From: Heligmosomoides polygyrus polygyrus
Taxonomy: Eukaryota; Nematoda; Chromadorea; Rhabditida; Heligmosomidae
DNA: 64,000 nt
Assembly: GCA_947396885.1 (NCBI GenBank)
Contig: OX377205.1
Coordinates: forward strand, 51,878,676 to 51,942,675
Reading direction: 5' to 3'
Shown here piece by piece: positions 41,872 to 53,149 of the stretch. Each line of letters opens with the position of its first letter. The first letter of the stretch is position 1. The position numbers and the translations under genes were made by a program. Below the pieces are notes generated by a model. That model saw only the letters and a list, made by a program, of their open reading frames with translations, was not told the DNA's origin and did not search any database.

Positions 41872-42785
41872 TTAGGGGGGGGGGGGGCAAAAGCAATGAG
41901 ATACCCCTTGCCGTGTCCATATATCTCCATATATATGGCTGGAGTCTGTTTTGTGCTTCCCGTATTTGTATGTTTGAATGCTACTTACTGAAGCCCATCT
42001 GAGAAGTTACCACTTCCGCCCTTTCCAGAAGCATGCCAAAACCCCAGCCTGTCTCATGCCGAAACCCCAGTCCGACGAGTCGACCTGTGTCGCGCAAATC
42101 TCGCCCAATTCCCAATCCCGAGCAGCCTAGGCTCAATATTCACGCAGGATGAGAAGTACGTCTTCTACCTTAACCCTGCCAAGCAGCGAGTCTAGGTGAG
42201 GCCTGGTGACCTGTTACCGACCCTCGTTCGGCGAGATGTTCACGGCGGGAAGCATCTTTGGAGCTTTTGGGTTTGCGCCCATGGATCGGTTTACCGGAAG
42301 CTGTTTCCCAAGAGCTCCACGATGAACTCCTAGGCCATGGTAAACGAAATAGAAGAGATGGGCCGGCGACTCGCTCTTATTCATTCGCAGTGCTTCAAGA
42401 AGGTTCTCCTCTTCGACAACGCCGCACCCCAACGGGAACAAGTAACCACGGATAAGCTTGGCCAGCTGGGCTACGTTCACATGCCTCACCCACCGTATTC
42501 GCTGGACATCTCTCCATGCGAATACCACTACTACTTGAGCCTACAGGACTTCCTAGTCGGAAGGGATCCAAGAACCCAAGCAGTCCTTGACAACCATATC
42601 GAGCAGTTGATCAACACCAGGCCGAAGCAGTTCTGGAAGGATGGGATCAGGAAGTTGGCTGAGCGATGGCAGCAAGGTCCTTGCCCTTAATGGCAAATTC
42701 ATTCCTCAGCATAGTTGATTTGTAATTGAGTTATAAAGAGATAAAGATTTTATCATTTTGTCTCATTACTTTTGGCCCCCCCTAA
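41872..42785 (+). mobile_element. 914-bp mariner-like transposon (decayed)
   Basis: Terminal inverted repeats TTAGGGGGG..CAAAAGYAATGAGA (41872 on the plus strand; 42785 reading leftward). TA target duplications at 41870-41871 and 42786-42787. The transposase C-terminal half is readable at 42337-42690: KVLLFDNAAPQREQVTTDKL, YVHMPHPPYSLDISPCEYHYY, FWKDGIRKLAERWQQ. The N-terminal half is mostly deleted. The run of 12-13 G in the left end differs from 7 C at the right end. Confidence 0.85.
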
Positions 42786-43064
42786 TACAACCGGATCGGT
42801 GAGTATTTTGACATTATCGAAGACTCTTTCTACGTATTCGAAGGCATAGAAATAAATTTTTCTTATACACTGGAAAATATATATTTCAAACAAAAAAGAG
42901 CTTAAAAAATCGATAGCTAGCCATTTAATAAATATCATGTTCAAATAGTAATATTTTTCGTTAGTCCAGGCGACGAGATCCTATATTTCACGGTTTTCCT
43001 GTAAAGTTATATATATATATGCATCTTGGATCCAAGTTATTTCGCTTATTCCGTTAAGCGACGT

Positions 43065-43180
43065 AGAGCGCCGTGAAAACGTGAACGCCAATGTGACGTA
43101 AACGCCGTGAGAACGTAAACGCCGAGACGTGGAGAGCCGAAATACGTGAACGCCGAAGCCACGTCATATTGTTCTTTAAT
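43065..43180 (-). repeat. Short 10-bp array, reverse orientation
   Basis: Degenerate units of AACGCCGTGA / AACGTGAACG; the counterpart of the longer array at 10277-10690. Unit number differs strongly between copies. Confidence 0.7.
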
Positions 43181-43380
43181 TTACATTTAAAAAATTTTCA
43201 AAAAATTTATGTGTCTTTTCAATTTTTTTAGGACAACTATTGTCCATTAAAACGTATTTTAACCGCTCTCAGCTTTTACATATTTATTTTTCTATTTTAG
43301 CCGAAAAACTATGAATAAAAGGACTCAATCGCCATATAGTCGACTTTAAATAAAACGCCAAAGGCCATGGCACATAAAAA

Positions 43381-43941
43381 AGGGTTTGTGTCGTTAGCCA
43401 TCACAAAGTGATGTTCACCCCTTCACCGCGATGAGGTGGCACATGAAGGGGTCCGTTAGGGGAGGATAACTCTCTCCGTACAAATTCTAATTCGATCGTC
43501 TCAGTGAAGTCTGCAGAGCGGTGCACTGCTGAAAAAAACCAGCAGTGAGACCAAATATGGTATATTTAAAATTATTTTTTCTCTTTTCACTTTTTAAGAC
43601 ATACCGAGGACGCCGCTCCAGCGCACTTCCCGCCATAATCAATCCTACAGGTGCAGCCCGTATTTTAATGAATCGCAACAATATTGCCGCATATCAGCTG
43701 GGGATAATTTAATGATAACCAAGTGCAAACCATTACAAGTAGACGAAATTATTTTAAACCACAATATAAGCGGGAACTGTTTTTATACACACCTGTCCGT
43801 TCAGGAAAATTTATATATTTTATAGGACCAGGTGCATGTGATCTAACTACGTCTAGCCCTATGGCAGATTGTGGTCACTTACCTTTTTGAATTTACAACG
43901 ACGGATATAATAATTTCAAATTTCCGGCGAGGCTTACGCAA
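43381..43941. other. Stretch without a recognised gene
   Basis: Contains a small hairpin (GCACTGCTG...CAGCAGTG near 43526-43555) and an AT-rich 3' part. No coding evidence. Confidence 0.4.
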
Positions 43942-44340
43942 GTGTCTCAAATACATATAAATTTACCAACCAGCCTGGCAAGCCAAGACTTTGTATTTAA
44001 CGCCCTTCCTATTTTTTATTCGGATTTAGCTAGGCTTTCCACGGACTCAATGATTAAAAATAAAATGAATTCGATCAACAACTTCTATGGCATTAACAAG
44101 AACCCTTCCATGGATTCAGCTGCAGGGAAACCCTCCGATTTCTTCCGAAAAGAGACGGTGTCGACCCTGACTTTTATTGAATCCCAGGCTATGGAAGTTC
44201 TCCAAACCCAGAAAGAAGAAATTTTGCAGTCACCAGGAGTCCATCAAGCGGTAAGAATCACAGTAGTTGTGGTCATCATTCTCGTCCTCATTTTCGTCTC
44301 AGTAGTTGTTTTTTTACTATTTTCAAGCAATCAAAATTTT
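43942..44340 (+). pseudogene. Membrane-anchored, possibly envelope-like fragment
   Basis: Open frame with a polar N-terminal region (SQIHINLPTSLASQDFVFNA) and one long hydrophobic helix [20 protein letters not shown] at about residues 107-126, followed by gypsy integrase sequence in another frame. A stem plus transmembrane anchor is typical of the end of Env, but no Env family could be recognised. The order (anchor before integrase) implies rearrangement. Confidence 0.3.
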
Positions 44341-44985
44341 ATTCAATGGAATGATCCACTTGATGACTCTCTGCCTCCTCTGGTCAGACTTTCTCCAATC
44401 CATTGTGTTTGCTTACAATTGCAGTAAAAGTTCTACTACAGGATATAGCCCATTCTTCGTCATACATGGACGAAACCCCATCACATGGTGTCACATCGTC
44501 CACAACTTGCCGTTCGCACTCGTATTCGCCACAGACAAGACCAATTCTCTGCTGGTCTGAAAGACCGCATCATAGGAGTTGGACGCCAAATTGCCGAAAA
44601 GACGAAACTATACAAGGCGGGATGTGATCAACTTCATAAGCTATGCCCAACGGAGCTTTCTACTGGTGATCTTGTACTTTTGCGTGACAACGCTTTTCGT
44701 CCCAAAATGACCAATCAGTGGAAAGGCCCGTTCAGTATCGAAGATCGATCCAATGTGACAATTCAAGCTCTTGTGGGTCGCCAAAAGCGACAAACAGTGA
44801 ATATGAACCGGCTAAAGTTATACTCACCACGTTCTGAGGTAGTCAGTGCTTCTGCTCCGGCACTAGCACCCAGTTTGGAGAGCTCTAAAGAAGCACCGAA
44901 CACCGCAGAACAACCACTGCGGCGATCACCGCTATTGCAAAGTAAATATAATTTAGCAGGACAACATATGGACTATGGACGCTGA
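44330..44985 (+). pseudogene. Ty3/gypsy integrase C-terminal end
   Basis: [31 protein letters not shown], then after a frame break LVLLRDNAFRPKMTNQWKGPFSIEDRS and VNMNRLKLYSPR. These are the AYN...TGxSPFxLxxGRxP and K..W.GPF (GPY/F-like) motifs at the end of gypsy integrases. The downstream ~150 codons to the stop at 44985 are low-complexity Ser/Pro-rich. Confidence 0.65.
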
Positions 44986-45953
44986 TCTATACCTCAGAAG
45001 GTAACTAGATCATTGTGTTGTGAGTTTGGTTTAACTCATTTTCGCTGCTTCGCGCAAAAATATATACAAAATCCTTTGAATAGGCACTTCACAGAATTTC
45101 CAATTCTCGTTAATAATCAAATTGCTTCTCTCTTTCAAAATCATGCCTCTGTGTCAACCAAACGAGTTTAAAAAAACTAAGGATGACACATGACAAAAAA
45201 CTGTTGTATATGCGTAGAAAAAAGTGAATAAGATAATTTCATAACGTGTAAAACCATTTCTCTCTCAAACGTAGTGAATTACGACAGTATCACAATACAA
45301 TGCAATTTATTCTCAATTGTATATTCACGACACTTTATCTTCCAAAATTTTCTTTTTTCCCCCGCACATGTGTGCTAGATACTGAAGACTTCCACATTTT
45401 TTTCTTCTCAAGATTTTGTAGCATCCCTGTTTTTGGTTTTCGTATACATTCATAACGATTTTTTTGTTTGACCGTAAAGTAGTGTTTAATCAACGTAACA
45501 GTAGATATGTTTAAATTATTCAATTGAATGCTGTGCCGAATAAGGTACTGAAATAATAATAATAAGTCTTCTTCATCAATCTCACTAAGCGAAGACAAAA
45601 GACGCAAATTTCTTCATCTTCTTCATCAACGCACCCCACGTGCCTATCCCTCGAGACGAAAGACTTGAACGTCGTCTCTAATTTTCAAATCCCCACGCAA
45701 GCACGAGGACGAGCTTGTTCTCAATAACACCCCATCGAATCATGCCTTCCCAGTCCACCACTCATATTACCACATGCTCGGTCTTTAATCGATAGCTCTT
45801 TATACAATTTTAAATTTATAGCGTAACTGCGTTGTAGTTCCTATATTTTTCTTACTGTATATCCGATCTTACTTCCTCTCGGACGATTATCGATTGTCGA
45901 AGCGATGCTGATGTTCTCAAGCTCGAGGACGAGCTTACTGGAGGAATGGAGAT
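44986..45953. other. 3' untranslated stretch of the gypsy remnant
   Basis: AT-rich, no gene. CGAGGACGAGCTT occurs near 45708 and 45925. The end, GGAGGAATGGAGATG (45940-45954), is purine-rich and abuts the LTR-like repeat, so it may be the polypurine tract. Confidence 0.4.
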
Positions 45954-46225
45954 GTCGAGTTGCACCCAATCCGCACCCACGATGGCAACGCCCCACTACA
46001 GGTATATAGGCATTGCTGCCAGATAGCGGCAGCCGGCTATCGGGAGTCTCGTCTATGTCTCCCCGACCGTGAGGTCGTCAGCTTATCCCTCATCACGTAC
46101 CGTATACCATATAATGTACGTCAGTCTATAATAAAGATGACATACTATCCACTGTATAGTAGAACCAAGGAATTGAGCTCTGCGATTCATCAGGTAAGAG
46201 AAGTCGACCCTTTAACTTGATAGAT
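45954..46225 (+). repeat. LTR-like repeat, copy c (uninterrupted)
   Basis: About 270 bp starting TGTCGAGTTGCACCC. TATA-like CATATAATG at ~46103, AATAAAGATGAC at ~46131, end GTCGACCCTTTAACTTGATA. Preceded by a purine tract and gypsy pol remnants, which supports a 3' LTR. It serves as the empty-site control for the insertions in copy b. Confidence 0.6.
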
Positions 46226-46234
46226 CCATCTTTC

Positions 46235-46610
46235 TTGATCACATCGGAAATAGCTCCAGATAATCTGCATTTTTTTAAAAATATGTATCAGTGAAAGATT
46301 TAGCTTTTGTAAAGCTACACTTCAACTTTAGAGATCGTTCCGTCCAGGAAAAAACTTTATTTTTGAAAAAAATTGAGCACGACCTCACCTGATCACAAGG
46401 AAAATCGTTTAGGAAAGGGCGGATTCTAGAATATATACAAAATAGAAATCATCGTTTTCTAAAGCTACATGCCATCTTTAGATATCGTTCCGTCCAGGTA
46501 AAACTTTACTTTTGAAAAAAAATTGAGCATGACCTCACCTGACCGCAAGGAAGACCGCATAGGTAAGACTTGATTTTTTTTGAACAAGTGCTAAATAAAA
46601 TCTGTGCTGT
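46235..46610 (-). repeat. ~190-bp tandem repeat, inverted copy of 35540-36080
   Basis: Two units in reverse orientation: TTAGAGATCGTTCCGTCCAGG, TTGAGCAYGACCTCACCTGA, AGGAAAATCGTTTAGGAAAGG, GGATTCTAGAATATATAC. It begins directly after LTR-like copy c. Confidence 0.8.
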
Positions 46611-47324
46611 TGTAAACTATAGTTTCATCTCCAATGATAGCCTTGTTTAGGAAACATTTTGCTTTTGAAAAATTCCTAGAAAAATTCCAGGAAAATCACT
46701 TGACCTAATCGAATGAAAGGTTGCATAGAAGAAGCCTGATTTTTTTTGCTGCAAATTGAAGGTTTGATTTATTTATTTATTTATTTATTTATTGCACATG
46801 TTTGTGCGCTATACAAGAAAAGGAATGTAATCGAAGAAAAACATAACATTTAACGAACTTGAGTGTTTCTCGATTCATGTTTGTCACTGAAGCAAAATTC
46901 AATGAATCGTAACGCCGCAACAAAACAAGCTCTCAATTGCAAAAATGGAATGCAGAGACTTTGGAGGAGAGATTATGATAAGGATGTTGAGATAAGGATG
47001 ATGAATTGTAACGTGCTATTGCTTCAGTGCCGATACCATGTCTGAAACAGTACATAATTATTATAAGCTTAAGAAATAGTGAAAATTGAAGAGAGTAAAG
47101 AGATTTTCTGTTGCGAGTTACAATTCTTATTGTTTGTGAAGTGATGGAACGAGAAACACCATACAACAATCAAGCTAGAAGCTACGTAAATGAGGTGTTT
47201 GTCATGCTCTCTCCTCCCATATGGAATTCGGAGCTTATTCTTCGTTTTCGAATGGCAGTCATGACCATGAACAATAGTGTGCGAGACGAGAGCAGCAAGC
47301 GTGGTCTCTGTAAGAGTCTAATTG

Positions 47325-50147
47325 TTAACAAAAATGATCGATTCTAAGTAAGTGCGGAAGATCTAACCTCATTAAATTGCGCCTAAAAATGATCACTGAT
47401 CTCGCCTGGAACAGTTCAGCTGGTAGAAGGCTTAGACGTCTTGCGCAGCGATAGAAAAACGAATTGAAGACAGTAGAAAAATGTTTTTTATGGATACTAT
47501 TATAATGGATATTGAAGTTGTTCATTCTAGGGCTCCTAGCTCGAAATATCCAATATTTGCTTGCAGACAGCTTAACCTCTCTTTTTAGAATGCGATAGCA
47601 AAGCGATAGATCGGCCAGTAATCTTCTACAGACTAGACAACGTAAGGAAAATATTTTCAAGCGCTCTTCATAGTTTGGCAGTGCAGAGGGATCAGAACAT
47701 TCGGTGAATCGGTACCATAAAATTCGGATAAAGAGTTTTTGTACTTGTTCAACTTTCAAAACATCTTTTTTTGAGAACAGGGTACCAAACATGTGTGCCG
47801 TACTCAACATGAGGCAATATATACGCCTTATAGAGTCGTAATAATAATGGCACATCTGAACATTTGATATTGCGGAAAATCATGAATATGGTTCTAGATG
47901 CCTTTTTTGTTACACAATCGATATGCTTAAAAAACTTGAGATCAGCATCAAATGTTATACCCAGGTCTTTGACAATATTACTTCTCGACATAGCAACACC
48001 GTTGACGTAGAAATCCATAGGAGCAGAGCTACCCATATGCATCACCATACTTTTGCTTACGTTGAGTGGGAGGTTCCATTGATTAGTCCATGCGTTAATT
48101 CTTTCAACTGCATTGACAAGAGCTACATGTACCTCTGACCTGTTTAAGCTGTCATAAGCAGCATAGATTTTTACGTCGTCTTGACACTAATAGCAGAATG
48201 GGACATGAGGGCTTTTGGCAAATCATGAGTGTACATTAAAAAAAGAAGTGGTGATAAAACGGCCCCTTGAGGTACTCCGCTAGAGCATCTGTAATTTCTC
48301 GAAAACGAATGTCTTACTTTAACTGTCATAAATCTGTCACGTAAATAGGATCTAAACCACTCTAACAGTTTACCACGTATGCCAGCAAATCTAAGTTTTT
48401 CTATCAACTTACTATGGCATACCTTATCAAACGCCTTAGAAAAATCGAGGTATATGATTTCTACTGACTTGCCATTGTTAATAGCTTTGCTCCAATCATA
48501 AACAGAATCAAGTATATTAGTAGTGGTAGAAGCACCAGATAAGAAGCCGTGTTGTTCGCGAGGAATGAAGGAGATTTTGTTTAACCAGGCTACAAGTTTT
48601 TCTCTTATTAATCTTTCCATCACCTTTACTGGAGCAGGCGTCAGACTTATCGGCCGAAAGTTACTAAGATCATTGTTCCTCGATGATTTTGGAATAGCTC
48701 TAACAATGGCATGTTTCCATAACTGTGGAACTTCTCCTAAGAGGAGGGAAAAACAGATGCACTAGCGGTTTGCATAGAGAAAGGTAGCATTTGCGGTACA
48801 ATATTTGCGGAAGACCATCGTAGGGTTCACTTATTGATGGCTGAAGTCTTTTTAGTACGGCAGAGACCTCATCAGGATAAAAGTACAAATCGCTGAGTAA
48901 TTCTCGACCATAACTGTTTAATCCCAGTTGAGATTCTCTGGAAGGACAGTCGGCATTGAAGACACTAGCAAAATACTGCGCAAGTGCTTCAGCTTTCTCT
49001 TTGTCATCATATAGCGATTACCCTTATGATCAGTTAAAGTAGATAACGATGCAGCAGGTTTCACTTTTTTTCCGCAGATATTGGTAAAATAGATTAAGAG
49101 GTGCTTTTTTTGATATGCGACGCTCGTAATTAGCAAGAAATTTTTTTAGATGATAGTACAGGTCGGTGCAAACTTTTCTATAAAGTTGACTGGAAAGTGG
49201 ATTAGGCAGTTGTAGGTAAAGTCTTGTCTTTTGGTGCAATAAATTTGTGATATGAAGTGGATAGGTGATGTGCGAGCATTTTGGAACTTTGAAAGGAACA
49301 AACAAAGCAAGTGCATTATAAAGGGTTAGGCAGAAACGCTGATAAACATCATTTACAGAAGAGTACTGACCAAATAGATTGAGCCAATTATTATTGAACA
49401 GATATTGATTCAGTGCAGAAAAGTCTATTCTTGAAAAATCCGGCACGGGAAAACTTTTCATTCGACCAAAGGTCGAGGTGATTTCGAATTTTACGATTGC
49501 ATGATCAGATGTTGCTAGTGGTGGAAGTGAGCTTACATTACGAACGTTGTAGGTGGATGAGAGAACGATATCAAGAATTTTGTTGTTGTGTGTGGGATTC
49601 ATTACAAACTGCGTAAAATCTGAATTCCGAGAAAAGTCAAGGAAGGTCCTAGCACTTGAATTTAGAGATGTAGTAGTGAACCAGTCGACATCGAGATTAA
49701 AATCACCAACCAATATAGTGCTAGCATGAACGCAAGCCAAGTCACGAAGCAGCTCAAGAAGCGAACTGTCTTCTACTTGGGTAGAATTCGGGGGCCTGTA
49801 AACAGTGATGAGACGTATGCGGGAGTATGTCAACGGAAGGAACAGGTCTATGCAAAGCACTTCCGCTGTTTTGGGAGATGCGTGTACTATGAAGTCAGCA
49901 TATAGATCAGTTTTAACAAGGCAACAAACACCCCCTCCTTTACCATGGTTACGATCAGTTCTATAAATGGAGTACGGAAGGCCACCCACGATTTCTGAGT
50001 CCTGAATTCTATCAGTGAGTCATGTCTCAGTTATAAATATCAAATCGAGGTCATTTGTACATAAAAGTGAATGTAAATGGTCTATTTTGTTGCATATGCT
50101 ACGGGCACTAAACAAAAAGCATTTCAAGGTAGGGCTTCCATGCGGGT
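47325..50147 (-). pseudogene. CR1-B ORF2: endonuclease and reverse transcriptase
   Basis: APE endonuclease: DLDLIFITET, a nonsense TGA (tryptophan expected) near 50020, IYRTDRNHGKGGGVCCLV, VYRPPNS, LVGDFNLDVDW, LATSDHAIV. RT: SNFRPISLTPAPVKVMERLI, QHGFLSGASTTTN, IIYLDFSKAFDKV, SSGVPQGAVLSPLLF. The catalytic box is frameshifted and reads CQDD (48175-48186) instead of YADD. Downstream SKSMVMHMG, KDLGITFDADL, YILPHVEYGTHVW and a final FYRCARRLSLLP segment. Inactive. Confidence 0.85.
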
Positions 50148-50816
50148 CTATAAGTTTTCCGAGTGTTTGTGAGGAATTTCAGAAGCACGGATAAGATTAC
50201 CTTTATAGACAACCCACTCTTTGAACCCTTTGTCTCTGTTTCGCTCTCTTGCTGTCTGACGGAGCTCATATTCCCGTTGTCGTTCTTCGGCCGTCATGCT
50301 TCTTCTTATGTATACATTGGGAAATCCTGACTCTTTAAGCAAACGAGCATTTGCTAAAGCAGTACGCCAATGAGCTTGAGAAGGGAAGACAACTTTAACT
50401 AAGCGTGGACGTCTAGGGTCTATTTTTCCCATGCGGTAGATTTCAGATGGTCGGCACTCTACATTTATGGCATCGAAAACCTTGTTGATCTTCTCTTCAA
50501 GGTGTTTTTGCCGGTCAGAGGGTCGAGCTTCCATCGGTTCATCATCAATCCCGCTAACTACCACACTGCGTTCACGCTTCTCGCGTTCCAGGAACGCAGA
50601 AAACTCGCCAGGGATTTTATCCTTGTGAGCGAGAAGTAATTGCTGCACCGTAGGATCTCTATTGATTTCCAGAGCTTTATCAAGCAGGGAATCAACAGAC
50701 ATTCTATCAGGATGGAGCACAGGATCAAGACTGGCAGAGAGTGCGACATTGTTTGATGAGGGTAGCTGGCTCGACGGTGCACCGGATCTCACAACACGTT
50801 GAGTAATAGGCGGCAT
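50148..50816 (-). CDS. CR1-B ORF1 protein (RNA-binding)
   Basis: 222 aa, intact. Residues ~75-180 read RSVVVSGIDDEP, EIYRMGKIDPRRPRLVKVVF, VYIRRSMTAEERQREYELR, the RRM-like plus C-terminal domain pattern seen in CR1/jockey ORF1 proteins, which bind element RNA in the retrotransposition particle. The same pattern is present in the CR1-A ORF1 at 54717-55436 (RSIVISGI...YRLGKP...LYIRPSLTKQER), so the two are related families. Confidence 0.75.
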   Translation of the reverse strand: MPPITQRVVRSGAPSSQLPSSNNVALSASLDPVLHPDRMSVDSLLDKALEINRDPTVQQLLLAHKDKIPGEFSAFLEREKRERSVVVSGIDDEPMEARPSDRQKHLEEKINKVFDAINVECRPSEIYRMGKIDPRRPRLVKVVFPSQAHWRTALANARLLKESGFPNVYIRRSMTAEERQREYELRQTARERNRDKGFKEWVVYKGNLIRASEIPHKHSENL

Positions 50817-50830
50817 TTCAATCAGAAATT

Positions 50831-51244
50831 TAGGCTGAACGCAAAGAAGTAGTTACGAGACAGTACCACAAAAGAAAAGCGAGCGTTTGAATCAAAATAG
50901 GTTGAAATCACCGATGAATGATAACGGAGAGCGAAGTCCGCACGACCACTCACGGCCAGGGTAAGTGGATGAATAAGGTTAACTTTCGATAGGAGCCATA
51001 TATGGCAACTATTTAAATTTTTATTAGATACATTATTACACTCAAATGACGTCTTCTTTCCGTAGAAGAAGCGGTGCTCAGGGTGTTGCCATGTCGTTGC
51101 CATTCCTAAAAAATCTTCATTTAATTGATTTGTTTGCGTCAAAACTTTATTAATTGATTATTAATAAATATTTTCCTTCCTTTCACAGTTCCTAAAATTG
51201 TTTGCAACATAAGAGACAGCTTAACATTAAAATCCATCAATTCT
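50831..51244 (-). other. Probable 5' UTR of CR1-B
   Basis: No recognisable gene. Contains a minus-strand frame 51142-50822 without known domain, directly 5' of CR1-B ORF1. The element boundary could not be set. Confidence 0.35.
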
Positions 51245-51335
51245 CTCGAAGGGGGGGGGGTCGTACCAAGACTCTTCTGGTAAGGGGGTCGTAAATTTTT
51301 TGGCAGAAATCGCACCCCACGCTTGGGCCTCTGGA
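51245..51335 (+). repeat. G-tract block similar to 38813-38904
   Basis: G10 run followed by TCGTACCAA, GGGGGTCGTAAA and CGCACCCCACGCTTG, matching 38813-38904 block by block. Confidence 0.7.
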
Positions 51336-52005
51336 GACGCTTAGAGGGCATTCGAGTAAGACATAATACGACATCCTTCGAAGGTTCGTTTCTTGTGAGA
51401 GTAGTACCTATATGGAATCGATTGGATAGAAGCTTTTCAGGTGGAAGACATCTAGTTCTTTTCAGTACCACCTAGGTGAGCATCTAAGACTTCAAGGGAG
51501 TGGGTGAGTTAAAAATTTCACATCCAGAGACAACCGTCTTTACTTTTTAGGTTCAAGGTGATACGCTTACTCCTACTTAGTTTTATGAAGCTTTCACTTC
51601 ATATTCTTGTTTGCATATGTTCACTCCATTGCTCTGAATTCTTCTAATCCTACCCTAATTGGTGCGTCCATAGCACTTCCCCACCCCTGGTGTTCGTCGA
51701 GGTACGATTTGTCTAGGGAAGCGAACCTACTACGATAGTATTCGGAGTTTTCGGCGCTGAAACTTGCAGTGTTGGTGGCCACTGCCTTCTTTTGCCAAAC
51801 ATCGTACCGCTTATTTCCCTTCACCCCACTCTCTTATGTACCTACCCTATATACCTATATCTTATCCTTGTATCTCATATTGTGTTTTTTATCGCTGCAT
51901 CCCCATTGGCAATATAGCGCTGAATTTCAATGACCAATATTGTACTATTCAATTGTGACCAATAGTAAATAAAAAAATAATAAATAAATAAATAAATAAA
52001 TAAAG
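51336..52005 (+). pseudogene. CR1-like 3' fragment with (AAAT)n tail
   Basis: GSFLVRVVPIWNRL...FSGGRHLVLF at ~51390-51470 matches the C-terminal VR..R.WN.LP signature of CR1 reverse transcriptases (compare 39623-40201). About 500 bp of 3' UTR end in an AATAAATAAATAAA tail at 51970-52005. Confidence 0.65.
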
Positions 52006-52009
52006 TGTG

Positions 52010-52960
52010 GGGCCTAAAAAAGTACGATGCGCCAATGGCTCAGTAAATTTCGGGCCGGAGATTTCAGCCTCGAAGGTGACCCAGTGGCGGTCGACCTAGA
52101 GCAATTCTGGACGACGAGTTGAAGGAATTGGTGAGAGCTGAACCGTCCCAAACAGCTCGCGGTATCGCGGAAGACCTAGACATTAGTTCGCGGATGCTTT
52201 GAAACGCCTTGGGAAGGTGAAAAAGCTCGAAAAGTGATTGCCCCCGAGCTAAGTGAGCGGCAAAAATTGTCATGTTTCGAGATTTGTTCTTCTCTATTTG
52301 TGCGCAACAAAGCGGACCCGTTTTTGGATCGAATCATTACTTGTGATAAAAGTGGATCCTGCATGATAACAGAAAACATACCCGAGAGTGGTTGGACGCG
52401 GACGAACTCCCTAGGCATTCCCCAAAGTCGAACCTCCACGAAAAGGTAATGGTCACTGTACGGCAGTCGGCGGTTGGTGTGATCCAATGCAACTTTTTGG
52501 CAGCAGGCCAAACGATCACAGCAGAGTCCTACTGTAAGGAAATCGACGAAACGCACCGAAAATTGCCTCAACTTCAAAACATCAGCAATTGTTGGCCAAC
52601 TGAAAAGGCCGGATTCTTTTCCATGATAACGCCCGCCCACACGTTTCACAAATCACTATTCGAAAATTGAACGAATGAAGGGTTGAAGTTCTTCCTCACC
52701 TGCCATATTCTCCAGACTTCTCTCCAACCCAATACCATCTTTTCAAACACTCAGAACTTTCTCGCTGGTAAAACCTTCACCAATCAGGACCAAGCCAAGC
52801 CAGATTTCGTGGATTTTGTCGAATTTCGACCACTTAATTTTTCGCTGATGGTATAAGTCGAGCCCTTTGGCAAAAGCGTTTCAAGCTCCTCCATATAGTA
52901 TAGGTCTCGCCTAGGAGTTCCATCTGAAGTTGAAGGCTTCATACAGTTCTTTCACGTTCT
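52010..52960 (+). pseudogene. Mariner transposase fossil
   Basis: Broken frames give SVNFGPEISASKV (the F..GDFSLE region), ALKRLGKVKKLEK, PELSERQKLSCFEICSSL, DPFLDRIITCDKS, WLDADELPRHSPK, NLHEKVMVTV, SAVGVI, LFHDNARPHVSQ.TIRKLNE, YSPDFSPTQYHLFKH. The catalytic order IxTCDE, HDNARPH, YSPDxxPxxYH is that of mariner, but the first Asp-Glu pair reads DK. Many stops; inactive. Confidence 0.8.
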
Positions 52961-53149
52961 TTCACACAACATAGGTCACTGTGTCGTTCTTCGATGAGGC
53001 GAGGATGGCACGATGCTATTTATACACGGCTTCGATCCGAGCCGGCTTATAACAATTTCTATACTAATAGACGAAAACAGAAGAGAAGAAGAGGGTAAAT
53101 TTATCTCAGCTCAAAAACGAGTCACAACAACAAATTATGTGAATAAAAT

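Larger units (their letters stand above)
41746..43380 (-). repeat. Interspersed repeat L, copy b (leader-like), split by a mariner
   Basis: Colinear in reverse complement with 10090-11180. Contains the reversed 10-bp array at 43065-43180 (AACGCCGTGAGAACGTAAACG) and the GCCATATAGTCGACTTTAAAT end at ~43330. It directly follows LTR-like copy b, so repeat L may be LTR plus untranslated leader of one element. The mariner at 41872-42785 is inserted where copy a reads GTCTCACAACCGG. Confidence 0.6.
46767..50830 (-). mobile_element. CR1/jockey-like retrotransposon, copy B
   Basis: Minus-strand two-ORF element. ORF1 is 50816-50148; ORF2 runs from ~50147 to ~47325 in broken frames; the 3' end is an (AAAT)n tail at 46767-46793. 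Upstream to ~51240 may be its 5' UTR. Length ~4.1-4.5 kb, close to full length for the group. Confidence 0.85.

Noticed and set aside
51621..51824. 67-aa minus-strand frame as a host exon
   Set aside because: It overlaps the 3' UTR of a plus-strand CR1 fragment and has no splice signals I can support.
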